A model generated the notes under the pieces. The model did no database searches. It was not told where the DNA came from and saw only the letters and a program-made list of their open reading frames with translations. Shown here one piece after another: positions 1 through 6,076 of a stretch of DNA of 8,484 nt. Position 1 is the first letter of the stretch. The number at the start of each line of letters is the position of its first letter. Both the position numbers and the translations under genes were made by a program. Origin of the DNA: Burkholderiales bacterium (GTDB lineage Bacteria > Pseudomonadota > Gammaproteobacteria > Burkholderiales > SG8-39); the NCBI GenBank assembly GCA_016649475.1, contig JAENXP010000069.1, positions 1 to 8,484 of the forward strand, given 5' to 3'.

Positions 1-102
1 CTTACATTCGCGTGATTGAATAGGAACTGATGCGACTGGATGACCCGATGCAGGGCAAAAGGTCTTGCAGAGTTCGAAAATTCACTTAATGGAGTATGGA
101 TC

Positions 103-729
103 ATGAAACGAGTCACGAAAATTGTAATCACCGTCGGTACCGCAATATCCCTCGGACTGGCCGCCGCGGCAGTCAGCGCGCAACCCTTTGGCTACGGCAT
201 GGGACCCGGAATGATGGGCGGCAATGGCTCCGGCTACGCGCAAGGCTACGGCATGGGTGGCGGACACATGGGCGGCTACGGTCCCGGCTACGGCATGGGT
301 GGCGGGCACATGGGCGGCGGCTACGGCCCGGGCTACGGCATGGGGCCGCAAGCCATGTTCAACGCTTACTCCGGCAATGCGGAGGAAGGTCTTGCGGGGC
401 TGAAGACGGAGTTGGGCATCACCGCCAAACAGGATCCGGCCTGGCAGGCATTCGCCCGCAACGCCAAGCAACAGAATGAAAGCAGACAGGCGTGGTTCGC
501 CAGGATGCACGAAGCGCGTGGCTCGGGCTCGGCGCCGGAAATGCTCGCGCAGCAAACCGAGTTCATGAAACAGCGCCAGACCGAAATGGCGGCCAACGCC
601 GCAGCGCTGAAAGATCTGTACGCGACGCTCACGCCGGAACAGAAGGCGATCGCGGATCAGCGCTTCGGCGGATACGGGCCGGGATGGACCCAAGGCAGCC
701 GCGGTGGCCCGAGGGGATACGCTCGCTAA
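103..729 (+). CDS. Spy/CpxP-like (LTXXQ) periplasmic protein with Gly/Met-rich repeats
   Basis: A 208-residue secreted protein. The ATG at 103 is chosen over the upstream in-frame ATG at 40 because it is preceded by GGAG at 91-94 and begins a clean Sec signal peptide (MKRVTK, then a hydrophobic stretch, likely cleavage after AVSA near residue 26). Residues 30-82 are a low-complexity Gly/Met/Tyr/His segment with units of the type GYGMGGGHMGGYGP (14-15 residues). Residues about 95-188 form an alpha-helical, Gln/Ala/Met-rich domain containing LTPEQ at 176-180, the signature of the Spy/CpxP/ZraP (LTXXQ) superfamily. That family comprises periplasmic stress chaperones, some of which bind zinc or copper. 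The C-terminus returns to Gly/Tyr-rich sequence (FGGYGPG). It is the only + strand gene and converges on the copper operon. Metal binding by the Met/His repeats is inferred. Family assignment is fairly sure; the substrate is unknown. Confidence 0.85.
   Translation: MKRVTKIVITVGTAISLGLAAAAVSAQPFGYGMGPGMMGGNGSGYAQGYGMGGGHMGGYGPGYGMGGGHMGGGYGPGYGMGPQAMFNAYSGNAEEGLAGLKTELGITAKQDPAWQAFARNAKQQNESRQAWFARMHEARGSGSAPEMLAQQTEFMKQRQTEMAANAAALKDLYATLTPEQKAIADQRFGGYGPGWTQGSRGGPRGYAR
190..348 (+). repeat. Gly/Met/His-rich coding repeats
   Basis: Imperfect in-frame repeats within the first gene (residues 30-82). Residues 48-61 and 62-76 are near-identical units of 14 and 15 residues (GYGMGGGHMGGYGP type), flanked by partial units GYGMGPGMMGG and GYGMGPQ. 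The 42-bp periodicity matches that of the repeat in the Spy-like gene on the other strand at 7229-7468. Confidence 0.8.
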
Positions 730-741
730 TGCGCAAAACGG

Positions 742-764
742 GCGGGGCGGCACTGCCGCTCCGC
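742..764 (+). terminator. GC-rich hairpin downstream of the first gene
   Basis: GCGGGGCGG at 742-750 can pair with CCGCTCCGC at 756-764 (nine base pairs, one a G-U wobble, loop CACTG). It lies 13 nt after the stop codon at 729, between two convergent genes, so a terminator role is sensible. There is no T-run after it (ATCCC follows), so intrinsic termination is uncertain. The rest of 730-863 holds no gene; it contains a perfect 12-bp palindrome, AAATCCGGATTT, at 811-822. Confidence 0.3.
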
Positions 765-863
765 ATCCCTGCTACGGCCACCGCATCTGGATCCACGCTC
801 TTCATGGTGGAAATCCGGATTTGATGAAGCCTTCGGCCGCGGCGCGGCGCGGCAGTGGTACGG

Positions 864-1223
864 CTATTTCACTACCTCAATTTCAGTAACGACCGTAGCG
901 CCGCCGTCCATCTCCGCCTTGAATTTCACCTTGTCGTCTTTTTGCACATGATCGAGCAAGGCTGCGTCCTTGACCCGATACACCATGGTCATGGGCGGCA
1001 TGTCCAGGTTTTTGATCGCACCGTGTTTGATGGTGATTTTCCCGGCTTTCTTGTCGACCTTGCGCACCTGGCCGTCGGACATCTCGACCGCCTCCGCCGA
1101 ATGCTGCATTTTCATGTCACCCATGTTGCCGCCGCTCATGGTTGCCTGAGCGACGACGCCAGTGGAAGCAACGGAAGCGAGGGCGAAAACGGTCATCGGG
1201 ATTAGTTTATTCAGGGACTTCAT
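864..1223 (-). CDS. CusF-like periplasmic copper/silver-binding protein
   Basis: A 119-residue secreted protein: signal peptide to about residue 25 (cleavage near VVAQA), a short Met/His-rich linker (MSGGNMGDMKMQH, 29-41), then the small beta-barrel CusF fold from about residue 48 to 119. CusF in the Cus system carries Cu(I)/Ag(I) in the periplasm and hands it to the CusB adaptor. The E. coli metal site is His36, Trp44, Met47 and Met49; the matching stretch here has His67, Met78 and Met80, but Met75 in place of the tryptophan. AAAGGA at 1231-1236 lies 7 nt before the ATG. It is the last gene of the operon, 72 nt after the multicopper oxidase. No CusA or CusB is present, so its delivery partner is unknown; the neighbouring oxidase is a candidate (inference). 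Confidence 0.88.
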   Translation of the reverse strand: MKSLNKLIPMTVFALASVASTGVVAQATMSGGNMGDMKMQHSAEAVEMSDGQVRKVDKKAGKITIKHGAIKNLDMPPMTMVYRVKDAALLDHVQKDDKVKFKAEMDGGATVVTEIEVVK

Positions 1224-1295
1224 GCTTGGTTCCTTTCATAGGTAGTGGTGAAAAGTTTGATTCGCCGCAATTTGCTGCAGCAGGTCCGCGCTGAC

Positions 1296-2714
1296 TCAGT
1301 GCCCATGGCCGCCGTGACGCGCAGGCTTGCGCACCTGCACTTCCACGTTTTTCGTAGGCCTGCTCTTTGCCGGCATCGATTGCCCGCCCTCGGACTGGAA
1401 CCGCGCCGGATCGGCCAGTGGCCCGGTCCATTCGAATGCGACCGTGCCCTGCGGGTGCTGGTACCAGCCCGGGTCCTTGTAATCCCCCGGCTTTTGATTC
1501 TTGCGCACCTTGACCACGCTGAACATGCCACCCATTTCGACGGAGCCGAAAGGGCCGAGTCCACCCATCATCGGTTCCGTATTGTCGGGCAGGGGCATTT
1601 CCATCTCGGTCATGTCGCCCATGCCGCGCTCGCCCATCACCATGTAATCCGGAAGCAGATTGGTGATTTGCTTTACCACGCCCCTGTGGTCCACGCCGAT
1701 CATGGTGGGGACGTCGTGCCCCATCGCATTCATGGTGTGGTGGCTCTTGTGGCAGTGAAACGCCCAGTCGCCCTCTTCGTCGGCGAGAAAATCGACCTGC
1801 CGCATCTGACCCACCGCCACGTCCGTCGTCACTTCTGGCCAGCGAGTGGACTTGGGCGTCGGCCCGCCGTCCGTGCCGGTCACAAGAAATTCGTGGCCGT
1901 GCAGGTGTATCGGATGGTTGGTCATGGTCAGGTTGCCGACGCGGATGCGCACCTTGTCGTTTTTTCGCACCACCAGCGGATCTATCCCCGGAAAAATACG
2001 GCTGTTCCAGGACCACAGGTTGAAGTCCATCATGGTCATGATCTTGGGCGTATAACTCCCTGGGTCGACATCATAGGCATTGAGCAGAAACACGAAATCG
2101 CGGTCGACTTCGTCGATCAACGGGTGCTTTCCTTTGGGGTGTGTGACCCAGGAACCCATCATGCCCATGGCCAGCTGCGCCATCTCGTCGGCGTGAGGAT
2201 GATACATGAAGGTGCCCGGCCGGCGTGCCACGAATTCGTAGACTATGGTCTTTCCCGGCTGGATCGCCTTCTGATTCAGCCCCGAAACGCCGTCCATTCC
2301 ATTGGGCAGGCGCTGGCCGTGCCAGTGGATGCTCGTATGTTCGGGCAGCTTGTTGGTCACGAAAATGCGCACGCGGTCGCCCTCCACCACTTCGATGGTG
2401 GGCCCGGGCGATTGGCCGTTGTAGCCCCACAGATGCGCCGTGAATCCAGGCGACATCTGGCGCACCACGGGTTCGGCCACCAGGTGAAACTCTTTCACGC
2501 CCTGGTTCATGCGCCAGGGCAGGGTCCAGCCGTTGAGCGTAACCACCGGGTTGTACGGCCGGCCGGAACTGGGGACCAGCGGCGGCATGGTGTCGGCTTT
2601 GGTTTGAATCACGGGTTCGGGCAGAGCCGCCATTGCGACTTTGCTCACCGCGGCGGCCGTCACCGCGGCGGTCACCGCTCCCGCGCTCCTGAAGAAATTG
2701 CGTCGAGTAAGCAT
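1296..2714 (-). CDS. Two-domain multicopper oxidase, Tat-exported, putative cuprous oxidase
   Basis: A 472-residue periplasmic oxidase. The N-terminus has a twin-arginine signal (LTRRNFFR at 2-9, then an Ala-rich stretch, cleavage near residue 29), consistent with export of a folded copper enzyme. All four copper-binding motifs are intact: HWHG (130-133), HPH (172-174), HPIHLHGH (267-274) and HCHKSHH (320-326) with axial Met331. His267, Cys321, His326 and Met331 form the type 1 site; the other eight histidines form the trinuclear site. Only 93 residues separate HPH from HPIHLHGH, so the usual middle cupredoxin domain is missing, as in two-domain laccases. After Met331 come about 140 residues, including a Met-rich segment (358-398) and a terminal HGGHGH. 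AAGGAA at 2722-2727 supports the start; the TolC gene stops 16 nt upstream. Cu(I) oxidation is inferred from the neighbours; laccase activity on organic substrates is the alternative. Confidence 0.92.
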   Translation of the reverse strand: MLTRRNFFRSAGAVTAAVTAAAVSKVAMAALPEPVIQTKADTMPPLVPSSGRPYNPVVTLNGWTLPWRMNQGVKEFHLVAEPVVRQMSPGFTAHLWGYNGQSPGPTIEVVEGDRVRIFVTNKLPEHTSIHWHGQRLPNGMDGVSGLNQKAIQPGKTIVYEFVARRPGTFMYHPHADEMAQLAMGMMGSWVTHPKGKHPLIDEVDRDFVFLLNAYDVDPGSYTPKIMTMMDFNLWSWNSRIFPGIDPLVVRKNDKVRIRVGNLTMTNHPIHLHGHEFLVTGTDGGPTPKSTRWPEVTTDVAVGQMRQVDFLADEEGDWAFHCHKSHHTMNAMGHDVPTMIGVDHRGVVKQITNLLPDYMVMGERGMGDMTEMEMPLPDNTEPMMGGLGPFGSVEMGGMFSVVKVRKNQKPGDYKDPGWYQHPQGTVAFEWTGPLADPARFQSEGGQSMPAKSRPTKNVEVQVRKPARHGGHGH

Positions 2715-2730
2715 TGAATTTTTCCTTAGC

Positions 2731-4158
2731 TCAGTGACCGGCCGCAGCCATGGCGCCGGTCATTGCGGTTTTGGGTGCGGCGCCCAGGCTGGGTTTGCCC
2801 ATCAGCGCCATTTCCAGGTCGGCCTGCGCGATCCAGAAATCCCGCAGCGACTCGATATAGCTGTTCACGCTGGCAATCTGGTTGCGGGCATCGGCCAGCA
2901 ATTCGAACACGCCGATGATCATGCCGTTGTAGCGCGCCTGGTTCTCCTCGGCGATGCGCTTGCGCAAAGGGACGACTTCGTCGCGATAGTGTTTGGCAAT
3001 GTCGAAGCTGGAGCGGTAGCCCTGATACGCCTCGCGCACTTCGGAACGGGCGTTGATAGCCGTCTCGGCAGTGCGATAGACCGCCTGCATGTACAGCGCC
3101 TCCGCCTTCGCAACCTTGGCCGTACCCCAGTCGAAAATCGGCAATTCCAGGCTGACTTCGTAGCCGCGTTTATAAGGTTCGCTCATCTGCCCCTCGAGCA
3201 CGCGCGCCGGGCCAAACTCCAGCACATTGATGAAGCGCGTCGTCTTGGTCAAACCGAGATTCTTCGCAAGTGCCTCGGTATCGAGTTTTGCCGCCTGCAC
3301 ATCCAGACGCTGTTCCATCGCTACCTGCTCGACATCGGGAAGATCGTCGGCTGCCTTGGGCAAGTCGGGCAGCCGCTCCGGAAGTCTGAATCGGGCGCTC
3401 TCGCCCCACAGTCCGAGCAGTCGGGTGAGCTTCTCGCGCGCAGCGGTTTTCGCCTGATCGGCGCGCGCCAGATTGAGCGCGGCGTCGGCATAGAAACTCT
3501 GTTCGCGGGCTTGCTGCAGCTTGCTCCAATTGCCGATTTGCGCCATGCGCCGCGCCAACTCCGCGCCGGCGTCGGCCGCGCGCCTGACCTGTTCCATGTA
3601 CGTTCGCGTCTGGTCCGCTGCGATGGCCACGTAGTAGGCCTTGCGCGTCTCAGCCGCGAGGCTCAGCGTTTCCATCGTGATCGCGCGTTGTGCCTGCGCG
3701 AAGCGGCGTTTCTCGATCTCCACCAACTGGGGCATGGTGATCAGTGAAAACACATTGAAAGTAAATGCCTGCTCGATCTTGAATTCGTCGCCATGGCTCG
3801 CGCGGAACATGGAAAAATGTGGATTGGGCAAGCGGCCCGCCTGCACCAGGTCGGCCTCGGAGATGCCCAGTTCGTAGAATGCAGCCTGCAGCCCTTTGTT
3901 GTTCAGCAGGGCGATCTGGACTGCGTCATCCATCGATAGTGGATTGGCCAGCAACTCTGTCACGCGCTTGTCGATGGCATCGCGATCGGCGTCGGTCTTG
4001 GCCCACTTGAGATCCTTGCCGATGCGCTGCTGCGTCGTTTGTTCGACACTGTCGAAGCCGCCGTCCTGGCTGAAAGTGGCGCAGCCGCCGAGAGCGAAAG
4101 CGACGAGTACGGGCAGCAGCATTCGCTTGCGCGCCGGTTCATGCTTGTGGTCTGTCAT
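2731..4158 (-). CDS. TolC-family outer-membrane efflux lipoprotein
   Basis: A 475-residue member of the TolC/OprM/CusC family, which forms trimeric channels through the outer membrane and periplasm for pump-driven export. After a charged N-terminus (MTDHKHEPARKR) a hydrophobic stretch ends in the lipobox LGGC, with Cys26 as the lipidated residue and Ala at +2, fitting outer-membrane anchoring. Two outer-membrane efflux repeats follow: roughly residues 75-260, including an LGISEADLVQAGRLPNP stretch, and 280-455, including RSEVREAYQGY. Long heptad-rich helices are evident around 145-245 and 350-445. The length is normal and the gene intact. GAGGAG at 4165-4170 lies 6 nt before the ATG and overlaps the stop codon of the preceding gene, which suggests translational coupling. 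The usual inner-membrane partners (RND pump and adaptor) are absent from this window. The C-terminus ends in Met/Ala/His-rich sequence. Confidence 0.93.
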   Translation of the reverse strand: MTDHKHEPARKRMLLPVLVAFALGGCATFSQDGGFDSVEQTTQQRIGKDLKWAKTDADRDAIDKRVTELLANPLSMDDAVQIALLNNKGLQAAFYELGISEADLVQAGRLPNPHFSMFRASHGDEFKIEQAFTFNVFSLITMPQLVEIEKRRFAQAQRAITMETLSLAAETRKAYYVAIAADQTRTYMEQVRRAADAGAELARRMAQIGNWSKLQQAREQSFYADAALNLARADQAKTAAREKLTRLLGLWGESARFRLPERLPDLPKAADDLPDVEQVAMEQRLDVQAAKLDTEALAKNLGLTKTTRFINVLEFGPARVLEGQMSEPYKRGYEVSLELPIFDWGTAKVAKAEALYMQAVYRTAETAINARSEVREAYQGYRSSFDIAKHYRDEVVPLRKRIAEENQARYNGMIIGVFELLADARNQIASVNSYIESLRDFWIAQADLEMALMGKPSLGAAPKTAMTGAMAAAGH

Positions 4159-4168
4159 GTTCCGCTCC

Positions 4169-4528
4169 TCATTTCATCTTGTGGCCGCCCTGGCGGCCTT
4201 GCATGGGTATGCCGCCGTCGGCCGGAACGGCATTGTTCATGCCGGGCCGCGTCGAATCGGCGGCCGGTTCAGGTTCGTGTGCTTCTTTGGCGTAAGCTTT
4301 CCACCCGCCTATACTGCCGACCTTGTCGTTCGTCTCTTTCCATGAGCTCACTTCCTCGTCGGAAAAAGCGCGGTAGTCGGTCAGGCTTGAGCGATAGTTC
4401 GCCTTCGGCACGGATGCATAGGCATCCTGCGGATCAGGTTTGGCGCCCGCGGGCGAAGACTGCGCCCAGGCCAGGGGTGCGGCGGCGGCGATGGACAAAG
4501 TCCACGCCGCAATAAAACGTCGATGCAT
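4169..4528 (-). CDS. Small secreted protein of unknown function in the copper operon
   Basis: A 119-residue protein with a clear Sec signal peptide (cleavage near LAWA, residue 22). The mature part has a charged and aromatic central segment (about 45-85, YRSSLTDYRAF, DEEVSSW, IGGWKAYAKEA) and a disordered Pro/Gly/Met/His tail ending GGHKMK. I do not recognise a named domain. The compact Trp/Tyr-containing core looks like a conserved family rather than a spurious frame, and GGGAGGA at 4534-4540 is a strong ribosome binding site. Its TGA overlaps the ribosome binding site of the TolC gene, so the two are probably translated together. A periplasmic accessory role in metal efflux is only an inference from position. 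Confidence 0.82.
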   Translation of the reverse strand: MHRRFIAAWTLSIAAAAPLAWAQSSPAGAKPDPQDAYASVPKANYRSSLTDYRAFSDEEVSSWKETNDKVGSIGGWKAYAKEAHEPEPAADSTRPGMNNAVPADGGIPMQGRQGGHKMK

Positions 4529-4564
4529 GTTGATCCTCCCGAATACATGTTGCGATACCGGCGC

Positions 4565-4619
4565 GCACGCGTGCCAGGAACATGAAATGCAGCACGCGAG
4601 CGCGCGCCCAGGGGCGCGC
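4565..4619 (-). other. GC-rich inverted repeats between the first two operon genes
   Basis: The gap between the His/Cys-rich gene and the small secreted gene contains GCGCGCCC at 4602-4609 facing GGGCGCGC at 4612-4619 (perfect 8-bp arms, 2-nt centre), and a perfect 10-bp palindrome GCACGCGTGC at 4565-4574. In addition, CGCGTGC at 4568-4574 can pair with GCACGCG at 4592-4598, so more than one fold is possible. No T-run follows on the - strand. This could be an mRNA processing or attenuation element, or simply GC-rich sequence. Confidence 0.35.
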
Positions 4620-4627
4620 CTTGCTGG

Positions 4628-5101
4628 CTAGGCGGGAAAGGATCGGGGTGGACGTCTCGGCCCGTCGGTGACGAAGCCGGTGTTGTGGAAAAGCGCGATG
4701 GTCAGGCGTTCGATGGTTCGACCGGTGTGCTGGAGATTTCGGTCGGAAACCATAGCGGCAGCACCCATGCAGCAGGAGGTGCATGCGCTGCAGCTTGATT
4801 TATCTGCTCCTGCGAAATATTCCGGGCCGTAATCGCCGTTGGCGAGATCACTCTCCCCGGCGCCAGCAACGGGTTCGGTCGTATCTACCTCCACGGCCGA
4901 CAGAATGTGACCGTGGTGCTCATCAGCCAGAGTAGTTGGATGGCCGTGCGCCGCATGATGCTCGATTTCGTGCGCCGTCTTCGTACCCGGGTGCGCAGGG
5001 CCGCAATGCAGCATCGTCGACGCTGCGAATCCCTGAGCGGGAATCGCCAGCATCGACAGGTACAACACTATTGTCTTGAATAGGCGCGACATCGGAACCA
5101 A
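4628..5101 (-). CDS. His/Cys-rich secreted protein, putative metal-binding or sensing
   Basis: A protein of 157 residues from TTG (5101) or 154 from ATG (5092). The TTG is favoured by spacing: GGAAGAGA at 5111-5118 lies 9 nt upstream of it but 18 nt from the ATG. A Sec signal (MSRLFK then hydrophobic, cleavage near GFAA, residue 27) leads into a His-rich segment of about 130 residues in all (residues 32-65, with HH and HGH clusters), and then a cysteine cluster SSCSACTSCCMG with Cys104, 107, 110 and 111. A lone Cys33 is also present. The C-terminus (TDGPRRPPRSF) looks conserved in type. It resembles in general character the short secreted His/Cys proteins that begin copper operons (CopL-like or DUF2946-like), but I cannot assign it firmly. 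It is the first gene of the operon, directly behind a good promoter, and a role in binding or sensing periplasmic copper is inferred. Confidence 0.78.
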   Translation of the reverse strand: MVPMSRLFKTIVLYLSMLAIPAQGFAASTMLHCGPAHPGTKTAHEIEHHAAHGHPTTLADEHHGHILSAVEVDTTEPVAGAGESDLANGDYGPEYFAGADKSSCSACTSCCMGAAAMVSDRNLQHTGRTIERLTIALFHNTGFVTDGPRRPPRSFPA

Positions 5102-5149
5102 TTAGTCTGATCTCTTCCGAAATAAGTTCAATTATTATTTGGGCGGGCG

Positions 5150-5178
5150 AATATACACCCTAAAGGGCCAACATTCAA
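5150..5178 (-). promoter_or_regulatory. Sigma70-type promoter for the copper operon
   Basis: On the - strand TTGAAT (5173-5178) and TATATT (5150-5155) are separated by exactly 17 nt: four of six and five of six matches to the -35 and -10 consensus at ideal spacing. The predicted start would fall about 40 nt upstream of the first gene of the operon. The spacer contains the inverted repeat CCCTTTAGGG (5158-5167), a candidate for regulator binding. A 17-nt spacer does not suit a classic MerR/CueR activator, which normally uses 19-20 nt. The surrounding region is visibly AT-richer than the rest of the window. Confidence 0.55.
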
Positions 5179-5218
5179 GCTATTGGAATTTGCGAGTCGA
5201 CGCGGCCTACGTTCGTGG

Positions 5219-5248
5219 CGACAGGGAAAAGGCATGCGTCCCCTGTCG
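5219..5248 (-). terminator. Hairpin after the cytochrome c gene
   Basis: CGACAGGG (5219-5226) and CCCTGTCG (5241-5248) are perfect 8-bp arms around a 14-nt loop. It lies 34 nt past the stop codon of the cytochrome gene and upstream of the promoter of the next operon, the right place to end the upstream transcript. There is no T-run beyond the stem on the - strand, so it may be a stabilising or factor-dependent structure rather than an intrinsic terminator. Confidence 0.35.
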
Positions 5249-5282
5249 AACCGGAGCCCGGCCTGCAGGTGCAGGGATGGGA

Positions 5283-5918
5283 CTAATGCGTGTGGGGTCT
5301 GGACCCGGGCTTGTCCACATGCCCCCGAGCGGGAGTGCCGCCGTGGTCCTTTCGGCTCAAGCCGTCATGGGCATGCCCGTCACTTGCGGCCACCATGCTT
5401 TTGTACTGCTCTGGAGTAAGCGCGGGAAGACGTCCAAGAAATGCGGTCAGGTCCCAAATAGCCGAGTCCTTCATCCCCCCCTTCGACCAGGCTGGCATGG
5501 CGGAGGCCTTGATGCCATGTTTAATCACCCAGAACCTGCGCGCCGACACCCCCCCGGCGGGTACCCGTTCATTTGAAGTCTTGGTCAAATCCGGCGGCGT
5601 TGGGTAGAGGCCCCGTCGAATTTCAGAATTGGCCATACCGGGCGACAAATGACAATTTGCGCACATCGCCCGGTAGTTTCCGGCCCCGCGGAGTACTCGC
5701 TCGGGATCCGATAGATCGGCGGGTGGCCGTATTTCCCGGATCTGCCGCTCGATCGAGCGGTCTCGCGCCTCCGCGATGAAGTCATACACTATCGCTGCAT
5801 GCGGCGTATCGGCTGAAACGTCGATGAATCCGCCGTAATATGCAATTGCGCCCAAGGCGCTCGCGGTCGCCGAAACCGCTCCAAACGCTACGAGCATCCA
5901 CAGAATTATTTTTCCCAT
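5283..5918 (-). CDS. Membrane-anchored mono-heme c-type cytochrome with His-rich tail
   Basis: A 211-residue protein: an N-terminal membrane anchor or uncleaved signal (about residues 4-28), a periplasmic spacer, and a class I cytochrome c domain with heme motif CANCH (86-90) and probable axial ligand Met141 in SAMPAW. After the domain (LPALTPEQY) comes a polar tail, about 180-211, with six histidines (HAH, DHGG, GH, HTH), which could bind metal. Three starts are possible: GTG 5924, ATG 5921 and ATG 5918. The last is chosen because AAGGAG at 5924-5929 is then 5 nt away. TGA of the upstream open stretch overlaps the ATG at 5921. It presumably carries electrons in the periplasm; the partner is unknown, with the multicopper oxidase and a respiratory oxidase as candidates (inference). 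Heme attachment needs the Ccm system, not visible here. Confidence 0.88.
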   Translation of the reverse strand: MGKIILWMLVAFGAVSATASALGAIAYYGGFIDVSADTPHAAIVYDFIAEARDRSIERQIREIRPPADLSDPERVLRGAGNYRAMCANCHLSPGMANSEIRRGLYPTPPDLTKTSNERVPAGGVSARRFWVIKHGIKASAMPAWSKGGMKDSAIWDLTAFLGRLPALTPEQYKSMVAASDGHAHDGLSRKDHGGTPARGHVDKPGSRPHTH

Positions 5919-5920
5919 CA

Positions 5921-6076
5921 TCACTCCTTCGGCCCGATCATATTGTGCAAAGTGTCGTCCTCTGCGACGAACGCCCTATGGGCCTGTCTCAAATGTTGAT
6001 GGCTATGCGGGGCACCGGCCAGGCTGCCGGCCAGTAAGCCGGTTACCGCCCCGCTCGCTGAATTATGGTTTCTATC
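5921..6076 (-). other. Open stretch, possible decayed or unusually started small gene
   Basis: Between the beta-rich protein gene and the cytochrome gene, 51 sense codons remain open on the - strand and end in a TGA that overlaps the cytochrome ATG at 5921. The reading looks protein-like: a Gly/Ala hydrophobic run (GAVTGLLAGSLAGA), a HSHQH cluster, then AFVAEDDTLHNMIGPKE. It is in the same frame as the preceding gene but separated from it by TAA. No ATG or GTG lies early in it; TTG at codon 29 and CTG at codons 15 and 19 are the only candidate starts before the late ATG at codon 46. It could be a degraded small membrane or metal-binding gene, one with a rare start, or chance. The stretch otherwise contains a direct repeat of CCGGCCAG at 6015-6022 and 6027-6034. 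Confidence 0.3.

Noticed and set aside
40..102. Upstream ATG at 40 as start of the first gene
   Set aside because: It would put 21 charged, non-hydrophobic residues before a well-formed signal peptide and lacks a ribosome binding site; the ATG at 103 has GGAG at suitable spacing.
1..102. Possible operator ATTC...GAAT near 7-21 and promoter for the first gene
   Set aside because: The arms are only four bases and no -35/-10 pair with acceptable spacing could be found; the region is also cut by the window edge.
1245..2717. 490-codon open frame on the + strand
   Set aside because: It lies antisense to the multicopper oxidase, whose copper motifs, signal and ribosome binding site are unambiguous; the antisense product is His/Arg-rich without any recognisable domain, typical of high-GC shadow frames.
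2641..3747. 368-codon open frame on the + strand
   Set aside because: Antisense to the TolC gene and the oxidase start, with no plausible ribosome binding site or domain; explained as a shadow.
4434..4784. 116-codon - strand frame overlapping the first two operon genes
   Set aside because: Out of frame with both real genes and spans their intergenic gap; no signal, domain or ribosome binding site.
5139..5576. 145-codon + strand frame starting in the intergenic region
   Set aside because: Mostly antisense to the cytochrome c gene; composition is Pro/Arg/Gly-rich with no domain and no clear ribosome binding site.
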